From NCBI GenBank assembly GCA_030562215.1, contig JAUPFL010000001.1, forward strand, positions 806,001-870,000: 64,000 nt of DNA, given 5' to 3'. The DNA comes from Peribacillus frigoritolerans. GTDB lineage: Bacteria; Bacillota; Bacilli; Bacillales; DSM-1321. This document shows positions 47,774 through 58,381 of the stretch, piece after piece; the stretch's first letter is position 1, and the number at the start of each line of letters is the position of its first letter. The notes under the pieces are model-generated. The model did not search any database, was not told the origin of the DNA, and worked only from the letters and a program-made list of their open reading frames with translations. The translations under genes were made by a program, and so were the position numbers.

Positions 47774-49826
47774 ATGGAATTGATTCCAAGCGAACGATTT
47801 AAAAGGACAACTAAATATGTACGGGCCTTCATTATCCTTGCCACAATCGGGCTGACAATACTCTTTGTATTGCTTCTCTCTTTACTGATTTATGCAAAAA
47901 TATTAGGTCCGCCACCTTTGGTCGTGCCGCAGTCCACTCTCTATTATAGTGATAATGGAAATGTGATCGGTGAAACAGATAATGGCCAGAAACGTTATTG
48001 GGCCGGAATGGAGTCGATTTCACCACAGCTCATCAAAGCGACTGTCGCCGTCGAGGACCGCCAATTTTACACGCATTATGGATTTGATATAAAGCGGATC
48101 GGCGGTGCCATCCTTGCTGATATCAAGGCAATGTCCAAGGTCCAGGGTGCAAGCACCATTACCCAGCAGTATGCCAGGAACCTTTTTCTTGGGCATGACA
48201 AAACGTGGTCGCGTAAACTTAATGAGGCCTTTTATACGATACGTTTAGAAATGAACTACTCCAAAAAGGAAATTCTAGAAGGCTATTTAAATACGATTTA
48301 CTATGGCCATGGCGCATATGGAGCCCAAGCTGCAAGTCAGTATTACTTTGGCAAGGATGCCAAGGATTTGACTCTTCCTGAAGCGAGCATGCTGGCAGGA
48401 ATACCAAAAGGGCCGTCAAACTATTCTCCATTGGATAACTTTGAAAAAGCGAAATCAAGGCAGAAAGTCGTCCTTCAAGCAATGAAAAGCAAAAACTACG
48501 TTTCAGGAAAGGATATCGCGGAAGCACTGCGAACATCCCTTACATTGAAAGGGGAACATGGAACGGTCACCAAGAAGACCGCTCCCTATTTCCAGGATGC
48601 CGTCAAGCAGGCTTTAAAATCCCAGCTTCATTTAGATGACCGGACGATCGAGCTTGGCGGGCTTAAGGTCTATACTACACTGGACGAAACCCAGCAGGAT
48701 GCTGCCGAAGAGGTCCTTTCCAATACCATACCCAAATCTTCAGGCATTCAAGCCTCGATAGTGGCAATGGATCCGGATACCGGGGAGGTCCGTGCTCTGG
48801 TCGGAGGGAAGGATTACTCCGAGTCGCCATTCAATCGGGCTACACAGGCCGTTCGCCAGCCTGGTTCAACCATGAAGCCATTACTATATTATTCAGCGCT
48901 GGAGAATGGTTTCACACCATCCACCACCTTAAAAAGCGAGACAACTACATTTTCTTTCGATGATGGTCACTCATCTTACACACCGCATAATTACAACCAT
49001 CAATATGCGGAAGGCGAAATCACGATGGCCCAGGCCATTGCTCTTTCCGATAATATCTTCGCCGTAAAACGCACTTGTTCCTTGGGGAACAGTCATTGGT
49101 CGATACGGCGCGTCGATTCGGAATCACGGCAAAGATGGATGCGGTCCCTTCCTGGCACTCGGTACGTCAGGTGTTAGGGCGATTGAAATGGTGAACGCCT
49201 ACAGCATTCTGGCTAACGGCGGCAAGAAGGTTGAACCCGTGTTTATCAAAAAAGTTGAAAATCAAAAAGGTGAAGTGATTTTTGATGAAAATGAGAAACC
49301 GGAACAGATTCTGGATGAGGACAAGGCATTTGTCATGACCCAGATGCTTACAGGTGTTTTCGATGAAACGTTAAATGGCTATACGAAAGTGACCGGCAGC
49401 ACCATCAGTTCCCAGCTGACCCGCCCATATGCGGGCAAATCAGGCTCCACCCCGACGGATAGTTGGATGATCGGTTACACGCCGGAGCTTGTAGCAGGAG
49501 TATGGACTGGATATGATCAAGGCAAAAAGATCGAGATCCCTGCTGAAAAAGGCTATGCAAAGAAAATCTGGGCTTCCTATATGGAAAAGGGCCTGCAAGG
49601 GAAACCGGCAAAATCGTTTAAGGAAACCAAAAACGTAATCGGGGTGAACGTGAATCCCGTAAGCGGAAAATTGGCCACAAAGGATTGTCCTGTCTCAAGA
49701 ATGACTTATTATGTTAAAGGGACCGAACCTGTCGAATACTGTGCCGAGCACTTTAAGGGTGAGAATCGAAACATGCCCCAAAAGAAGAAGAACATAAAAA
49801 GGCCCCGTGGTATAAGAAAGTCTTAA
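47774..49826 (+). CDS. pbpG: Class A penicillin-binding protein, PbpG type (frameshifted)
   Basis: Bifunctional peptidoglycan synthase of about 685 residues. N-terminal membrane anchor (about 20-45); glycosyltransferase domain with EDRQFYTHYGFD, GASTITQQYARN and KEILEGYLN; transpeptidase domain with nucleophile motif PGSTMKP, SDN and KSGSTPTD. Near 49069 four A replace five; repair joins NIFAVKT to HLFLGEQSLVDTARRFGI. Start at ATG 47774 after GAGAGGTGA. By position (speE-pbpG-ywhD) it equals B. subtilis PbpG/PBP2d, which is active in spore formation. Confidence 0.9.
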
Positions 49827-49842
49827 AACCTTGGGGATAACG

Positions 49843-49878
49843 AAAAACCCCCGAAGCCTGCAGCGGCTTCGGGGTTTT
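49843..49878 (+). terminator. Terminator of pbpG
   Basis: CCCCCGAAGCC and GGCTTCGGGG arms with a TGCAGC loop, followed by TTTTT on the plus strand. An A-run on the other flank would allow function on the minus strand too. Confidence 0.9.
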
Positions 49879-49989
49879 TCTGTCCTAGTTTCACAGTGAC
49901 TAAACTGCTGTCTTTAAGTTTACTGATTTTATCGCTTTCCTACAAGTGCATTTTTCACTAAACTTAACATTTCATCCATTAAACGAGAT

Positions 49990-50499
49990 TCAAACCGTCA
50001 ATGACTCCTTAAGCTGATCTGAAGAACGCTCCCACATTCCCGCATCATGGTTTCTCAGGAAATCTGCAAGCACACGTTTTGATTTATCGTCCATGTCCTC
50101 AACGATGATTTTTCGTTTTAGCGATTTATCCATCCGGTTAACATGCTCCGGGAGCGATTTGTAACCGCGTCTAATTGACCTGTCGACCGTCATTTCACAT
50201 GCTGTCACACCTGCATAGTGCGGACCGTTTTGAGTGGCTTCAATGGTCACCCAAACAAGCCAATAAGGTTTGGCATTCGGGACTTCCTCTTTAGTCTTTA
50301 AAAACTTGATCCCTTTTTCCACTGCACTTCTTGCATGCATCGCACCGATATCGACCTCTGCTTCACCTGCATCCACATCGATGATGACCGGAGAAATATT
50401 ATCGAGCGTTAATACCCCTGCTCCATATCCGCCATGACCTTCTGTTGGGTCGTTTTTTATAATATTGAAGCCTACCTTTTTCTTTGGTTGTTCTTCCAT
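49990..50499 (-). CDS. ywhD: YwhD family protein
   Basis: A 169-residue conserved protein of unknown function. Segments NIIKNDPTEGHGGYGAGVLT, DVDAGEAEVDIGAMHARS and GPHYAGVTACEM are typical of the family. In the same place in B. subtilis, next to pbpG and ywhC. Intact, with a GGGGGAT ribosome site. Confidence 0.88.
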   Translation of the reverse strand: MEEQPKKKVGFNIIKNDPTEGHGGYGAGVLTLDNISPVIIDVDAGEAEVDIGAMHARSAVEKGIKFLKTKEEVPNAKPYWLVWVTIEATQNGPHYAGVTACEMTVDRSIRRGYKSLPEHVNRMDKSLKRKIIVEDMDDKSKRVLADFLRNHDAGMWERSSDQLKESLTV

Positions 50500-50533
50500 G
50501 TTCGTATCCCCCTTTATTGTTTGTCATTCCTTA

Positions 50534-51214
50534 TTATTGGTTAAAAAACAAAAGTGAAAAAAATTGACTCAAGATGCCTCCTACAAATTCTCTACCAGTA
50601 TTCAAAATCGGGCTTATTGTATATTGGCTCAACGGTGTGATGATCAGGATCAAAAAAATAAGCGAGCCGTATTGTTCATACTGGGTCATTTTTGCCCGCA
50701 AGTCTGCTGAAACAAGATCCTGAATGATCCTATAGCCATCGAGCGGCGGAAGCGGCAACAGATTAAATACAAATAAAAGGACATTTAAATTTATGAGTAT
50801 ATTTAAGAAAGGCTCGACGAAAAACGGTAAATCAGGTCCAACGCCTGCGGCAATCAACCCGTAAAAAATTAAAAACCCTAGCATTGCAACAATCAAATTA
50901 CTGAACGGACCGGCAAAAGAGACGAGCACTCCTGCCAATTTAGGGTTCTTGAAATGAAAACGATTGACCGGTACAGGTCTCGCCCAACCAAATCCGGCTA
51001 TTAATATCAGTAACGTCCCGATCGGATCCAAATGGGAAATCGGATTTAATGTGACTCTTCCTTCATTCTTGGCAGTAGGGTCACCGAACTTATAGGCCAC
51101 ATAAGCATGGGAAAATTCATGGACCGTAAATGCGATTAACAGTGAAACAATGACATACGGAAGCTGTTCCAAAGGATAAGCCAAAAACCCTCTTATTTGT
51201 TCAATGAATTCCAT
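50534..51214 (-). CDS. ywhC: Site-2-protease-type membrane metalloprotease YwhC
   Basis: A 226-residue M50 family membrane protein with zinc motif HEFSH in the second helix ([20 protein letters not shown]) and the third ligand in [20 protein letters not shown] and [15 protein letters not shown] are also family-typical. The start is the ATG at 51214 nine bases after GGGGGAG. No CBS or PDZ domain, so it is the minimal type. Substrate unknown. Confidence 0.9.
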   Translation of the reverse strand: MEFIEQIRGFLAYPLEQLPYVIVSLLIAFTVHEFSHAYVAYKFGDPTAKNEGRVTLNPISHLDPIGTLLILIAGFGWARPVPVNRFHFKNPKLAGVLVSFAGPFSNLIVAMLGFLIFYGLIAAGVGPDLPFFVEPFLNILINLNVLLFVFNLLPLPPLDGYRIIQDLVSADLRAKMTQYEQYGSLIFLILIITPLSQYTISPILNTGREFVGGILSQFFSLLFFNQ

Positions 51215-51352
51215 CGATAGCTTCTCCCCCAATGTTTATTACCGTTAGTATACATCAAAAGTTCAAGAAGTGAAAAAACTCTGACTTCCGTGTCTTGCAA
51301 TTCTTTTTCCATTATGAAACACTACAAGATAAGAGAGGAAGGGGGAAAAGAG

Positions 51353-51538
51353 ATGCCATATGTAACAGTCAAAATGCTTGAAGGCCGTACAGACGAACAA
51401 AAAAAGGCTTTAGTCGAAAAGGTGACTGCAGCCGTGACGGAAACAACTGGAGCACCAGCTGAAGCCGTGACGATTTTCATTGAAGAAATGTCAAAAAATC
51501 ATTTAGCAGTAGCCGGTGTCCGTAAAAGCGATTTATAA
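51353..51538 (+). CDS. 4-oxalocrotonate tautomerase family protein
   Basis: A 61-residue tautomerase. After removal of Met the N-terminal Pro is the catalytic base (MPYVTVKMLEGRTDEQKKAL), and the conserved Arg and hydrophobic core are present. The start at 51353 follows GGGGGAAAAGAG; upstream in-frame codons have no site. It is similar to B. subtilis YwhB. Physiological substrate unknown. Confidence 0.9.
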   Translation: MPYVTVKMLEGRTDEQKKALVEKVTAAVTETTGAPAEAVTIFIEEMSKNHLAVAGVRKSDL

Positions 51539-51554
51539 GATTTACATAATGGGG

Positions 51555-51590
51555 AAAAGCTAAGCCATCAATTCGGCTTAGCTTTTGTTT
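51555..51590. terminator. Terminator shared by the 4-OT gene and ywgA
   Basis: AAAAGCTAAGCC (51555-51566) and GGCTTAGCTTTT (51575-51586) form a 12-bp stem. T-runs occur in both directions. The ywgA stop codon at 51568 lies in the loop. Confidence 0.85.
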
Positions 51591-52075
51591 TTAACTGCTC
51601 AATATATTCATATGCCTCATCAATTTCTTCAAGCGTATATTTTTGTTTGCTTTTCAGCGTAAAAATTTTCTCGGTGACTTCTTCTTTTCAAGCGTGTCGA
51701 AGTATAATACCGTTGAAACCAGTTCCAAAAACCTGGCATTCTGTTCGTTCATATCCTGTAAGCATGCCTCAAGTGCCGGCATCTCCACTTCCTGTATGGA
51801 TAGGAAATCCTGGCCGGCATCCGTTATCGAATAACAATATTGATAATAGCCTGCTTTTTTTCCCTTACTTCATTCAAGTAGCCCATTTCGCAGAGCTCTT
51901 CAATCCGTAAGGTCAATTCCTCCGAGTACGGTCCATAAAAATGAAACTGAAACTTTTCATGAAATGGGAAGGAAAGCTTCTTCGCAATATAAACGATTTT
52001 TTGTAATTTTTTCCGACCCGAGATTTCACCGGCAGTAGAAATTGCATTGATTATGTTTGCATGATCCTTAAACAA
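51568..52075 (-). CDS. ywgA: YwgA family protein (two frame breaks)
   Basis: About 169 residues after repair. N-terminal region ISGRKKLQKIVYIAKKL, then FHFYGPYSEELTLRIEELC, resembles a winged-helix or Panacea/SocA-like fold; this is by eye only. C-terminal part VSTVLYFDTLEKEEVTEKIF, then YTLEEIDEAYEYIEQLK. Breaks near 51860 (seven A for eight, restoring REKKAGYYQYCYS) and 51690 (four A for five). It lies 32 bases after ywfO in one operon. Function unknown. Confidence 0.78.
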
Positions 52076-52107
52076 GGCTCGTCACTCCTCACCAAAAATG
52101 TACCACT

Positions 52108-53415
52108 TCAATCCGATAGCTCCAAAAGCTTACGAATCTGTTTTTTTATATTTTTCTTCGTAGATTCATCACGCAATAAATCCGCTGGATAATACAACTT
52201 ATGATCCGTTCTTCTTTTCCCTGAAATTGCATCGACAATTTCGGATTCACGTGATAATTCACGAATTTCGCCATTATTTTTAAGCAAGTGAATCGGGAGT
52301 CTCTCCTCTTCCTCACCTGGCCGGTAAAAATCATACGGCAGATCTGATGAGGAATCGACGACAAGATAATAATCCGGATCGATGCCTGCCTTCTTGAATA
52401 GCGTCCTTAATTCCATCAATCTGTTCATTTGACTGTTCGATGGATGGAATTCCACATATTTAAATAGTTTACGGTTAACGAAGCGAGTGCATAAATCTTT
52501 TAAAATCGAATCGTTTTCCCCTTCCCATGCTTCGAAATAATAGAGCATCACCGATTCATCCATTTTCAAATAGTCCGTTAAAGTCACTTCTCCCTTGAAC
52601 AATGAATAAAAATGGTGCGGTTCTTGAGCAAACTCATAACCGGATTCATATAAATGTTTCGCTCTATGTAGAATCTTGGTAAGTATGACTTCCGCACTTC
52701 TCGTAACTGGATGGAAATAAACCTGCCAATACATTTGGTAGCGACTCATGATATAATCCTCAACCGCATGCATCCCGCTTTGCTTTATGACGGCATGTTC
52801 TTCCCTTGGCCTCATCACACGCAAAAGCCTTTCCATATCGAAATGTCCATAACTCACGCCAGTGAAATAAGCATCACGCTGTAAATAGTCCATTCTATCA
52901 GCATCGATCTGACTTGAAATCAGGCTGACTACTAATTTCCCTTTATAGGTTTTCGCAATGACTTCTGCCACTTTTTTTGGAAAATCACGCCCAACTCTAA
53001 GGAGGATCTTATTCACTTCCGTATCGCCGACGATTATCTGCTGTGTGAATTGCTCATGATCCAGATCAAACACTTTTTCAAAAGAATGAGAGAAAGGACC
53101 ATGACCCAAATCATGCAGGAGGGCTGCGCACAAGGATAGTAACCGTTCCTCTGGTTTCCATTCCGCCCTGCCCTCGAAAACATCATCCACGATTCTCCGG
53201 ACGATCTCATATACTCCAAGCGAATGGCTAAGCCGACTATGTTCCGCACCATGAAAGGTTAAATAAGTCGTTCCCAGCTGTTTGATCCTTCGAAGCCGCT
53301 GGAATTCCTTCGTCCCTATTAAATCCCATATAACCCGGTCACGAACATGTATATATCGGTGCACCGGATCCTTGAATACTTTTTCTTCTTGTAATTTTTC
53401 GCCGGAATATTCCAT
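52108..53415 (-). CDS. ywfO: HD-domain phosphohydrolase YwfO
   Basis: A 435-residue dNTPase-like HD protein. Histidine/aspartate metal motif in HSLGVYEIVRRI and AALLHDLGHGPFSHSFE; downstream QIDADRMDYLQRDAYFTG is typical of the SAMHD1/dGTPase group. Enterococcus homologues are dNTP triphosphohydrolases; the function here is inferred. It is followed by ywgA. The gene is intact. Confidence 0.88.
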   Translation of the reverse strand: MEYSGEKLQEEKVFKDPVHRYIHVRDRVIWDLIGTKEFQRLRRIKQLGTTYLTFHGAEHSRLSHSLGVYEIVRRIVDDVFEGRAEWKPEERLLSLCAALLHDLGHGPFSHSFEKVFDLDHEQFTQQIIVGDTEVNKILLRVGRDFPKKVAEVIAKTYKGKLVVSLISSQIDADRMDYLQRDAYFTGVSYGHFDMERLLRVMRPREEHAVIKQSGMHAVEDYIMSRYQMYWQVYFHPVTRSAEVILTKILHRAKHLYESGYEFAQEPHHFYSLFKGEVTLTDYLKMDESVMLYYFEAWEGENDSILKDLCTRFVNRKLFKYVEFHPSNSQMNRLMELRTLFKKAGIDPDYYLVVDSSSDLPYDFYRPGEEEERLPIHLLKNNGEIRELSRESEIVDAISGKRRTDHKLYYPADLLRDESTKKNIKKQIRKLLELSD

Positions 53416-53557
53416 GAACTACCTCTTTTTCATAATCTCGATGCACTCATTATAGCGTGTTTTGACAAAAAACCCTAACTTCCACCTTGCTAGAAAGAGG
53501 GGTCATTTTGTAAGAAAACGGAAGTTCCAGTCTGGTTTTGTCTCGAAAATAAGGAAA

Positions 53558-53592
53558 TAAAAAATCACCGCAGTGTGTCGAACCTGGGTGAT
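53558..53592 (-). terminator. Terminator of the DUF1450 gene
   Basis: ATCACC (53564-53569) and GGTGAT (53587-53592) with a 17-base loop, followed on the minus strand by TTTTTTATTT. The 53416-53557 stretch upstream of ywfO is AT-rich with no clear gene. Confidence 0.7.
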
Positions 53593-53649
53593 GATTACTT
53601 GTTCCATATATCATAAGAAACAATCCACTCTAACTATATATCATGGATC

Positions 53650-53871
53650 CTACTTTAGTTTTTTATTGATTTTATCCAGTAACTCGTCTTCTGTCGGTGC
53701 AGCAACCGGACGGTTATTGACAAAGGCAAAAGACTTCTTTCTGCCAGGACCGCAATAGGATTGGCAGCCCACTTCAATTTTCGCGTCGGGATCAAGCTTT
53801 TCAAGGCGCGGGATCAATGTTTTTATGTTTACCGCCAAGCAGTCATCGCACACTCTGAATTCATTGGACAT
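53650..53871 (-). CDS. DUF1450 (YuzB-like) small protein
   Basis: A 73-residue protein with four cysteines: [11 protein letters not shown] and [13 protein letters not shown]. The cysteine pattern is typical of DUF1450 small proteins and could bind metal or an iron-sulfur centre (inferred). [14 protein letters not shown] follows. It is a single gene between ywfO and rsfA, on the minus strand. Function unknown. Confidence 0.82.
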   Translation of the reverse strand: MSNEFRVCDDCLAVNIKTLIPRLEKLDPDAKIEVGCQSYCGPGRKKSFAFVNNRPVAAPTEDELLDKINKKLK

Positions 53872-54024
53872 CCTCCGGTCACCATCCTTTCCATGACAAA
53901 CTATATTTCATCCATTTATATGACTAAAGGGTATTTTACCGTTTCTACTTATGAATATCAAGAGGGCTGGATGATATGAAAAGGATGTGATTAATCAAAA
54001 AACTAGTATCCTTTTAACCTTTTT

Positions 54025-54054
54025 GTATAAAAAATCCAGATTTTGTCCAAAATG
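54025..54054 (+). promoter_or_regulatory. Possible sigma-F promoter of rsfA
   Basis: GTATA (54025-54029), a 15-base spacer, then GTCCAAAATG (54045-54054). It agrees with the sigma-F pattern GYATA-N15-GGnnAnAnTW at all but two positions. rsfA in B. subtilis is forespore-expressed under sigma-F. Confidence 0.45.
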
Positions 54055-54140
54055 CTAGTAGAACACTCCATAAATCACTGCCACACGATATTTTATATAG
54101 TTATTTATTTTAAAAGTTACCAGAAAGGGAGTATGTAGAA

Positions 54141-54886
54141 ATGAAGGTTCGTCAAGATGCCTGGACAGAAGAAGATGATTTGCTTTTGGCAGAAACGGTA
54201 TTACGCCATGTGCGGGAAGGCAGCACTCAGCTTAATGCTTTTGAAGAGGTAGGGGATAAGTTGAATCGCACCTCTGCAGCATGCGGATTCCGCTGGAATG
54301 CAGTTGTCCGCCATAATTATGATAAAGCGCTATCACTCGCCAAGAAACAGCGTAAGCAGCGGCAAAGGATCCTTGGAAAAGATCAAGGAGGGAAAAAACG
54401 GCTTCTTTATACACCGCCGTCCCCAACGATTTCCGACATAATGGTTCCCCATGTGCAAGAAGAGGAACTAGAGTTGAAATCCGAAGTCGATACTACCAAT
54501 TATGAAGCATCAGAGGAATTCGTTGTGGCAGAAGCCCTCGCTCTAAGACACAGCACACACCAGTATCTTTGGAAACGGCCATCAGCCTTGATACCGTCAT
54601 CGCCTATTTGGAATCCATGAACGGGCGCATGCTTCAAGCCGAAGTATTAAAAACCGAAAATGAAAGATTGAAGCTTGAAATTAAAGGGCTGAAAAAGCGA
54701 AACGAAGATTTGGAGAATAAAATCAGCCACCTGGAACAAAACAGCGGCTTGATGCAGGAAGATTATGAAACTTTGATGAATATCATGAATCGAGCAAGAA
54801 AGCTGGTCTTGTTAGAGGAAGAGGAACGTCCGGCCACTAAGTTCAAGATGGACCGGAATGGCAACTTGGAAAAAATGGCCGAGTAA
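54141..54886 (+). CDS. rsfA: Prespore-specific regulator RsfA (frameshifted)
   Basis: About 248 residues after repair. N-terminal Myb/SANT-like DNA-binding domain ([20 protein letters not shown], then [14 protein letters not shown]), a basic linker, and a C-terminal coiled coil ([20 protein letters not shown]). A one-base break near 54555 separates LALRHSTHQ from the continuing frame [18 protein letters not shown]. It adjusts the sigma-F regulon in the forespore. Start at 54141 after AAAGGGAG. Confidence 0.9.
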
Positions 54887-54959
54887 TAAGATAATGTGGG
54901 GTTCTGTTATATAGATCAACCACATGCCAGAGGCCATTTCCCCCATGTTTATCCGAAAA

Positions 54960-54985
54960 AGGGAGCCAACAAGGCTCTTTTTTTC
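54960..54985 (+). terminator. Terminator of rsfA
   Basis: GAGCC (54963-54967) and GGCTC (54973-54977) with a 5-base loop, followed by T7 on the plus strand. Confidence 0.75.
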
Positions 54986-55065
54986 ATTGTTTCAAGAAAC
55001 ATGGAATAATATCTCCTATCATACAGTCCTTTTACAGTTTCAGTGAATGCTAAAGTCGTATTTAC

Positions 55066-55100
55066 TGAAAAAAGCCGTTCCTGACTTAATGGAACGGCTT
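55066..55100 (-). terminator. Terminator of pta-lipL
   Basis: AAGCCGTTCC and GGAACGGCTT form a perfect 10-bp stem with a 9-base loop. On the minus strand it is followed by TTTTCAG. It lies just after lipL. Confidence 0.82.
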
Positions 55101-55108
55101 CTTTCATA

Positions 55109-55957
55109 TCAATCCTTTAATGCATCGAATACTTTATCATTGCGTTCCACCACTCTCGTCAAGTACGCCTCATACAACGGCCATTCCTGAACGGAAAGTG
55201 TGTCAGAGAATATCCTTTCGCTATGCTCCTTCAATACTTGAAGGAATCTGAGCATCACGTCTTGAACACTCAATTGCACACCCAACAATTCGGTTAGGGA
55301 AGCCATTACCGAGGGGACGATATCAGGATAAGTGAATTTGGTTTCTGCATTTCCTTTAGCTGCATCATAAAAACCCTTCACGAGACTGGCACGCTCAGCC
55401 CCGCTTCCATTGACACACAAATAGATTTGCACCGCTACGCCATTGCGGATCCTGCGTTGGGATATACCGGCAAACTTTTGCCCATTTATACTTAAATCAT
55501 AACTGCCAGGACAATAGGAACCGACGATTTCCCTCGCCTCCATCTTGACTGGAAAATCGGAGAACATCAATTGGACAAGCTTCCACATCGCATCATATCC
55601 ACGATTGATTTCAATTTTCTGCTCGTTTTCAGGAAAAATGAGCGAAAAATTAAGGACCCCCTCATCCAGAACGACTGCTAGCCCTCCGGAATTCCTCACG
55701 ATGGCCTGAAAACCATGCCCTTCCAAATATTCCAAACCCTTTTTAAGAAAAGGCAACTTCGTATCCTGTATACCCATGACTATGGTTCGGTGGTGTACCC
55801 ACGCCCTGGCTACGGCCGCTGATTTACCTGACCCTACGGAGGCGCAAAATGTATCATCCATCGCAAAGGACTCCAGAGCAGGAAACTGAGGTCCAACGGA
55901 AGATTGATCAATAATCCTCCACTCTTGCTGCATTAATAATGAATCTGTTTCACCCAT
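55109..55957 (-). CDS. lipL: Octanoyl-[GcvH]:protein N-octanoyltransferase LipL
   Basis: A 282-residue amidotransferase that moves octanoate from the H protein GcvH to the E2 subunits of 2-oxoacid dehydrogenases in lipoate assembly. Family motifs: [20 protein letters not shown], catalytic Cys in [11 protein letters not shown], and [21 protein letters not shown]. By position it equals B. subtilis YwfL. It follows pta by 34 bases in the same direction. Intact. Confidence 0.92.
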   Translation of the reverse strand: MGETDSLLMQQEWRIIDQSSVGPQFPALESFAMDDTFCASVGSGKSAAVARAWVHHRTIVMGIQDTKLPFLKKGLEYLEGHGFQAIVRNSGGLAVVLDEGVLNFSLIFPENEQKIEINRGYDAMWKLVQLMFSDFPVKMEAREIVGSYCPGSYDLSINGQKFAGISQRRIRNGVAVQIYLCVNGSGAERASLVKGFYDAAKGNAETKFTYPDIVPSVMASLTELLGVQLSVQDVMLRFLQVLKEHSERIFSDTLSVQEWPLYEAYLTRVVERNDKVFDALKD

Positions 55958-55991
55958 ATGAATCTCCCTCTACATTTAATCCTCAAGCTGC

Positions 55992-56977
55992 CTATTGATA
56001 CTGCGCCACAAATCCCTGTGCCGCTGTAATGACAGCCAGTTTATATACATCCTCTTCACTGCATCCCCTCGAAAGGTCATTCACCGGACGATTCAGCCCC
56101 TGAAGGATCGGGCCGACCGCTTCGAATCCACCCAAGCGCTGGACCATCTTATAGCTAATGTTCCCTGCTTCGAGACTTGGGAAAATAAAAACATTTGCAT
56201 CCCCCTGAATAAGGGAATCCGGTGCTTTTTTCCTTGCTACCGAAGGAACGAAGGCCGCGTCAAACTGAAATTCCCCATCAAGAATGACTTCAGGGTCCAT
56301 TTCTTTTGCCAAATTGACGGCATCAACCACTTTTAAGGTCTCGGGGATGTTGCCGATCCCTTTGTCGAAAAGCTCAGCATCGCCACACGCGGTTCGATAT
56401 CGAACATTTGTGCAGTCTTCGCACTTTCTATAGCAATTTCAGCCAGGTCCTGGGAATCGGGGTTTATATTGATCGCACAATCCGCGAATACATATTTTTC
56501 TTCATCCCGGACCATGATGAACACTCCCGAGGTTTTTTGGACGCCTGGTTTTGTTTTAATGATCTTTAAGGCTGGACGAACCGTATCTGCAGTCGAATGC
56601 GTTGCGCCACTAACCATTCCATGTGCCAGTTTCATATGGACGAGCATGGTTCCAAAATAGTTCTCATCCATTAAGATTTCGCGTGCTTGTACATTGGTCG
56701 CTTTACCATCACGGACCTTCACGAACGCTTCAACCATTTCATCCATCATGATATAATTCTTCGGATCATATATTTCGATTGCATCAAGGGAGATTTTTAG
56801 ATCTTTTGCCTTCTCTTGAATCAACCCGATATCCCCGATCAATATAGGTGTCACCAGTTTAGCCTTGGCAAGCCTGCCTGCCGCTCCCAAAATCCGTTCA
56901 TCCAACCCTTCTGGAAAAACGATCTTTAAATTATGCCCCATAATTTTCGATTCCAATATTTCAAATAAATCGCTCAT
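55992..56977 (-). CDS. pta: Phosphate acetyltransferase (frameshifted)
   Basis: About 328 residues after repair; converts acetyl-CoA and Pi to acetyl phosphate in overflow metabolism. N-terminal ILESKIMGHNLKIVFPEGLD, GMVSGATHSTADTVRPALKI, and C-terminal FIFPSLEAGNISYKMVQRLG and GPILQGLNRPVNDLSRGC are typical. Near 56350 GG replaces GGG; repair joins LSFSTKGS to GNIPETLKVVDA. Intact otherwise, upstream of lipL. Confidence 0.93.
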
Positions 56978-57166
56978 TGGCTCTTCCTCCTTTTAGATAC
57001 GTTTCCCCCATTTTTTCTATATTTAACCATCCGTTAAAATCCATTGTCGTCTTCTTTTAAGAATACTCCAGCAGCCAGGTAAATTCCAGCCATCCGCAAA
57101 TTTGAAAAATGCAGAAACACCGAAAAACAGTGATGGTGTTTGCGGGTTGATATAAATTTCCTTATA

Positions 57167-57195
57167 CTGAAACTATGTTATATTAAAGTTATAAT
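57167..57195 (+). promoter_or_regulatory. Probable sigma-A promoter of hemQ
   Basis: CTGAAA (57167-57172), a 17-base spacer and a perfect TATAAT (57190-57195) on the plus strand, 20 bases before the hemQ ATG. The short leader places the AGGAGTGA ribosome site close to the start of the RNA. Confidence 0.6.
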
Positions 57196-57215
57196 AAGAC
57201 TTAGGAGTGATCGTA

Positions 57216-57965
57216 ATGAGTGAAGCAGCACAAACACTGGACGGCTGGTATTGTTTACATGATTTCCGTCTGATCGACTGGGCTTCTTGGAAAACGTTAT
57301 CAAGTGACGAACGCCAATTGGCCATCTCAGAATTCCAAGGTTTACTGGATAAATGGAATATGACACAAAGCGACAATGAAGGCAGCCATGCCCTATATTC
57401 CATCGTTGGTCAGAAAGCGGACTTCATGCTTATGTTTGCCCGCCCAACCATGGAAGAATTGAATGCAATCGAAAACGAATTCAACAAAACGAAGCTTGCC
57501 GAATATACAATTCCCGCTTATTCATACGTTTCCGTCGTGGAATTAAGCAATTACTTAGCTGGCGGAGATGGTGAGGACCCTTACCAGAACCCCCATGTTC
57601 GTTCCAGACTTTATCCGATACTACCAAAAGCGAAACATGTATGCTTCTATCCAATGGACAAGCGTCGTGATGGCGATGATAACTGGTATATGCTTTCCAT
57701 GGAAGAGCGCAAAGGCTTAATGCGTTCCCACGGCTTGATTGGCCGCAGTTATGCCGGTAAAGTAAAACAAATCATTTCGGGTTCTGTCGGTTTTGACGAT
57801 TATGAATGGGGCGTGACTCTATTCGCAGATGATGTCCTTCAATTTAAAAAATTAATCTATGAAATGCGTTTTGATGAAGTGAGTGCACGTTACGCTGCAT
57901 TTGGTTCTTTCTTTGTAGGCAATATCCTGCCTGAAGAAAATGTATCTTCATTCCTATACGTATAA
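57216..57965 (+). CDS. hemQ: Coproheme decarboxylase HemQ
   Basis: A 249-residue chlorite-dismutase-fold enzyme; last step of the coproporphyrin-dependent haem pathway of Gram-positives. The catalytic Tyr is in [19 protein letters not shown], and the proximal haem His is in [16 protein letters not shown]. The start is the ATG at 57216 ([12 protein letters not shown]) after TTAGGAG; an upstream GTG lies in that site. Intact, divergent from pta. Confidence 0.95.
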   Translation: MSEAAQTLDGWYCLHDFRLIDWASWKTLSSDERQLAISEFQGLLDKWNMTQSDNEGSHALYSIVGQKADFMLMFARPTMEELNAIENEFNKTKLAEYTIPAYSYVSVVELSNYLAGGDGEDPYQNPHVRSRLYPILPKAKHVCFYPMDKRRDGDDNWYMLSMEERKGLMRSHGLIGRSYAGKVKQIISGSVGFDDYEWGVTLFADDVLQFKKLIYEMRFDEVSARYAAFGSFFVGNILPEENVSSFLYV

Positions 57966-57973
57966 GGCTGTGG

Positions 57974-58000
57974 GCTTCCGGTTTTCCGGAAGCTTTTTTT
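57974..58000 (+). terminator. Terminator of hemQ
   Basis: GCTTCCGG (57974-57981) and CCGGAAGC (57986-57993) with a TTTT loop, followed by T7. Confidence 0.9.
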
Positions 58001-58381
58001 GCGTCCGCTCCTTTTTATTTTCCCCTGCTGTGGAATAATTCCAATCCTCATCCCATACATTTTCAATAGTGATAAAAATTTATTTTTTCACAGTCCCATT
58101 CAGCTTCAGGAAAATCGATCAAGGCAAGTCCTGACTCCAGCGAGGTGAAGGAACGTTACATCTATTCATTAGCCGGCAAGAGGATATGGCTTATATCATG
58201 AACGGCAGCCGTTATGTATCGCTTAACATTCATTGTGGTTTTTTAAGCCACCCGGGGATTGTCCAGAAAACATATACAATACTACCGGTCGCTATAAATC
58301 GCACTGTTTCTCCCAGTCCATACTCTCGGATTGTCCAAATTCCACAGCATCAACTAAACCTTGAATTCAGGAGGGAATGCA
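58001..58381. other. Gene-free stretch upstream of gerQ
   Basis: No supported gene. It must hold the gerQ promoter (sigma-E in B. subtilis). A CATACTCT at 58319-58326 resembles a sigma-E -10 box, but no -35 at the right distance is visible. Two near-identical GGATTGTCCA decamers occur at 58256-58265 and 58338-58347, meaning unknown. Confidence 0.3.
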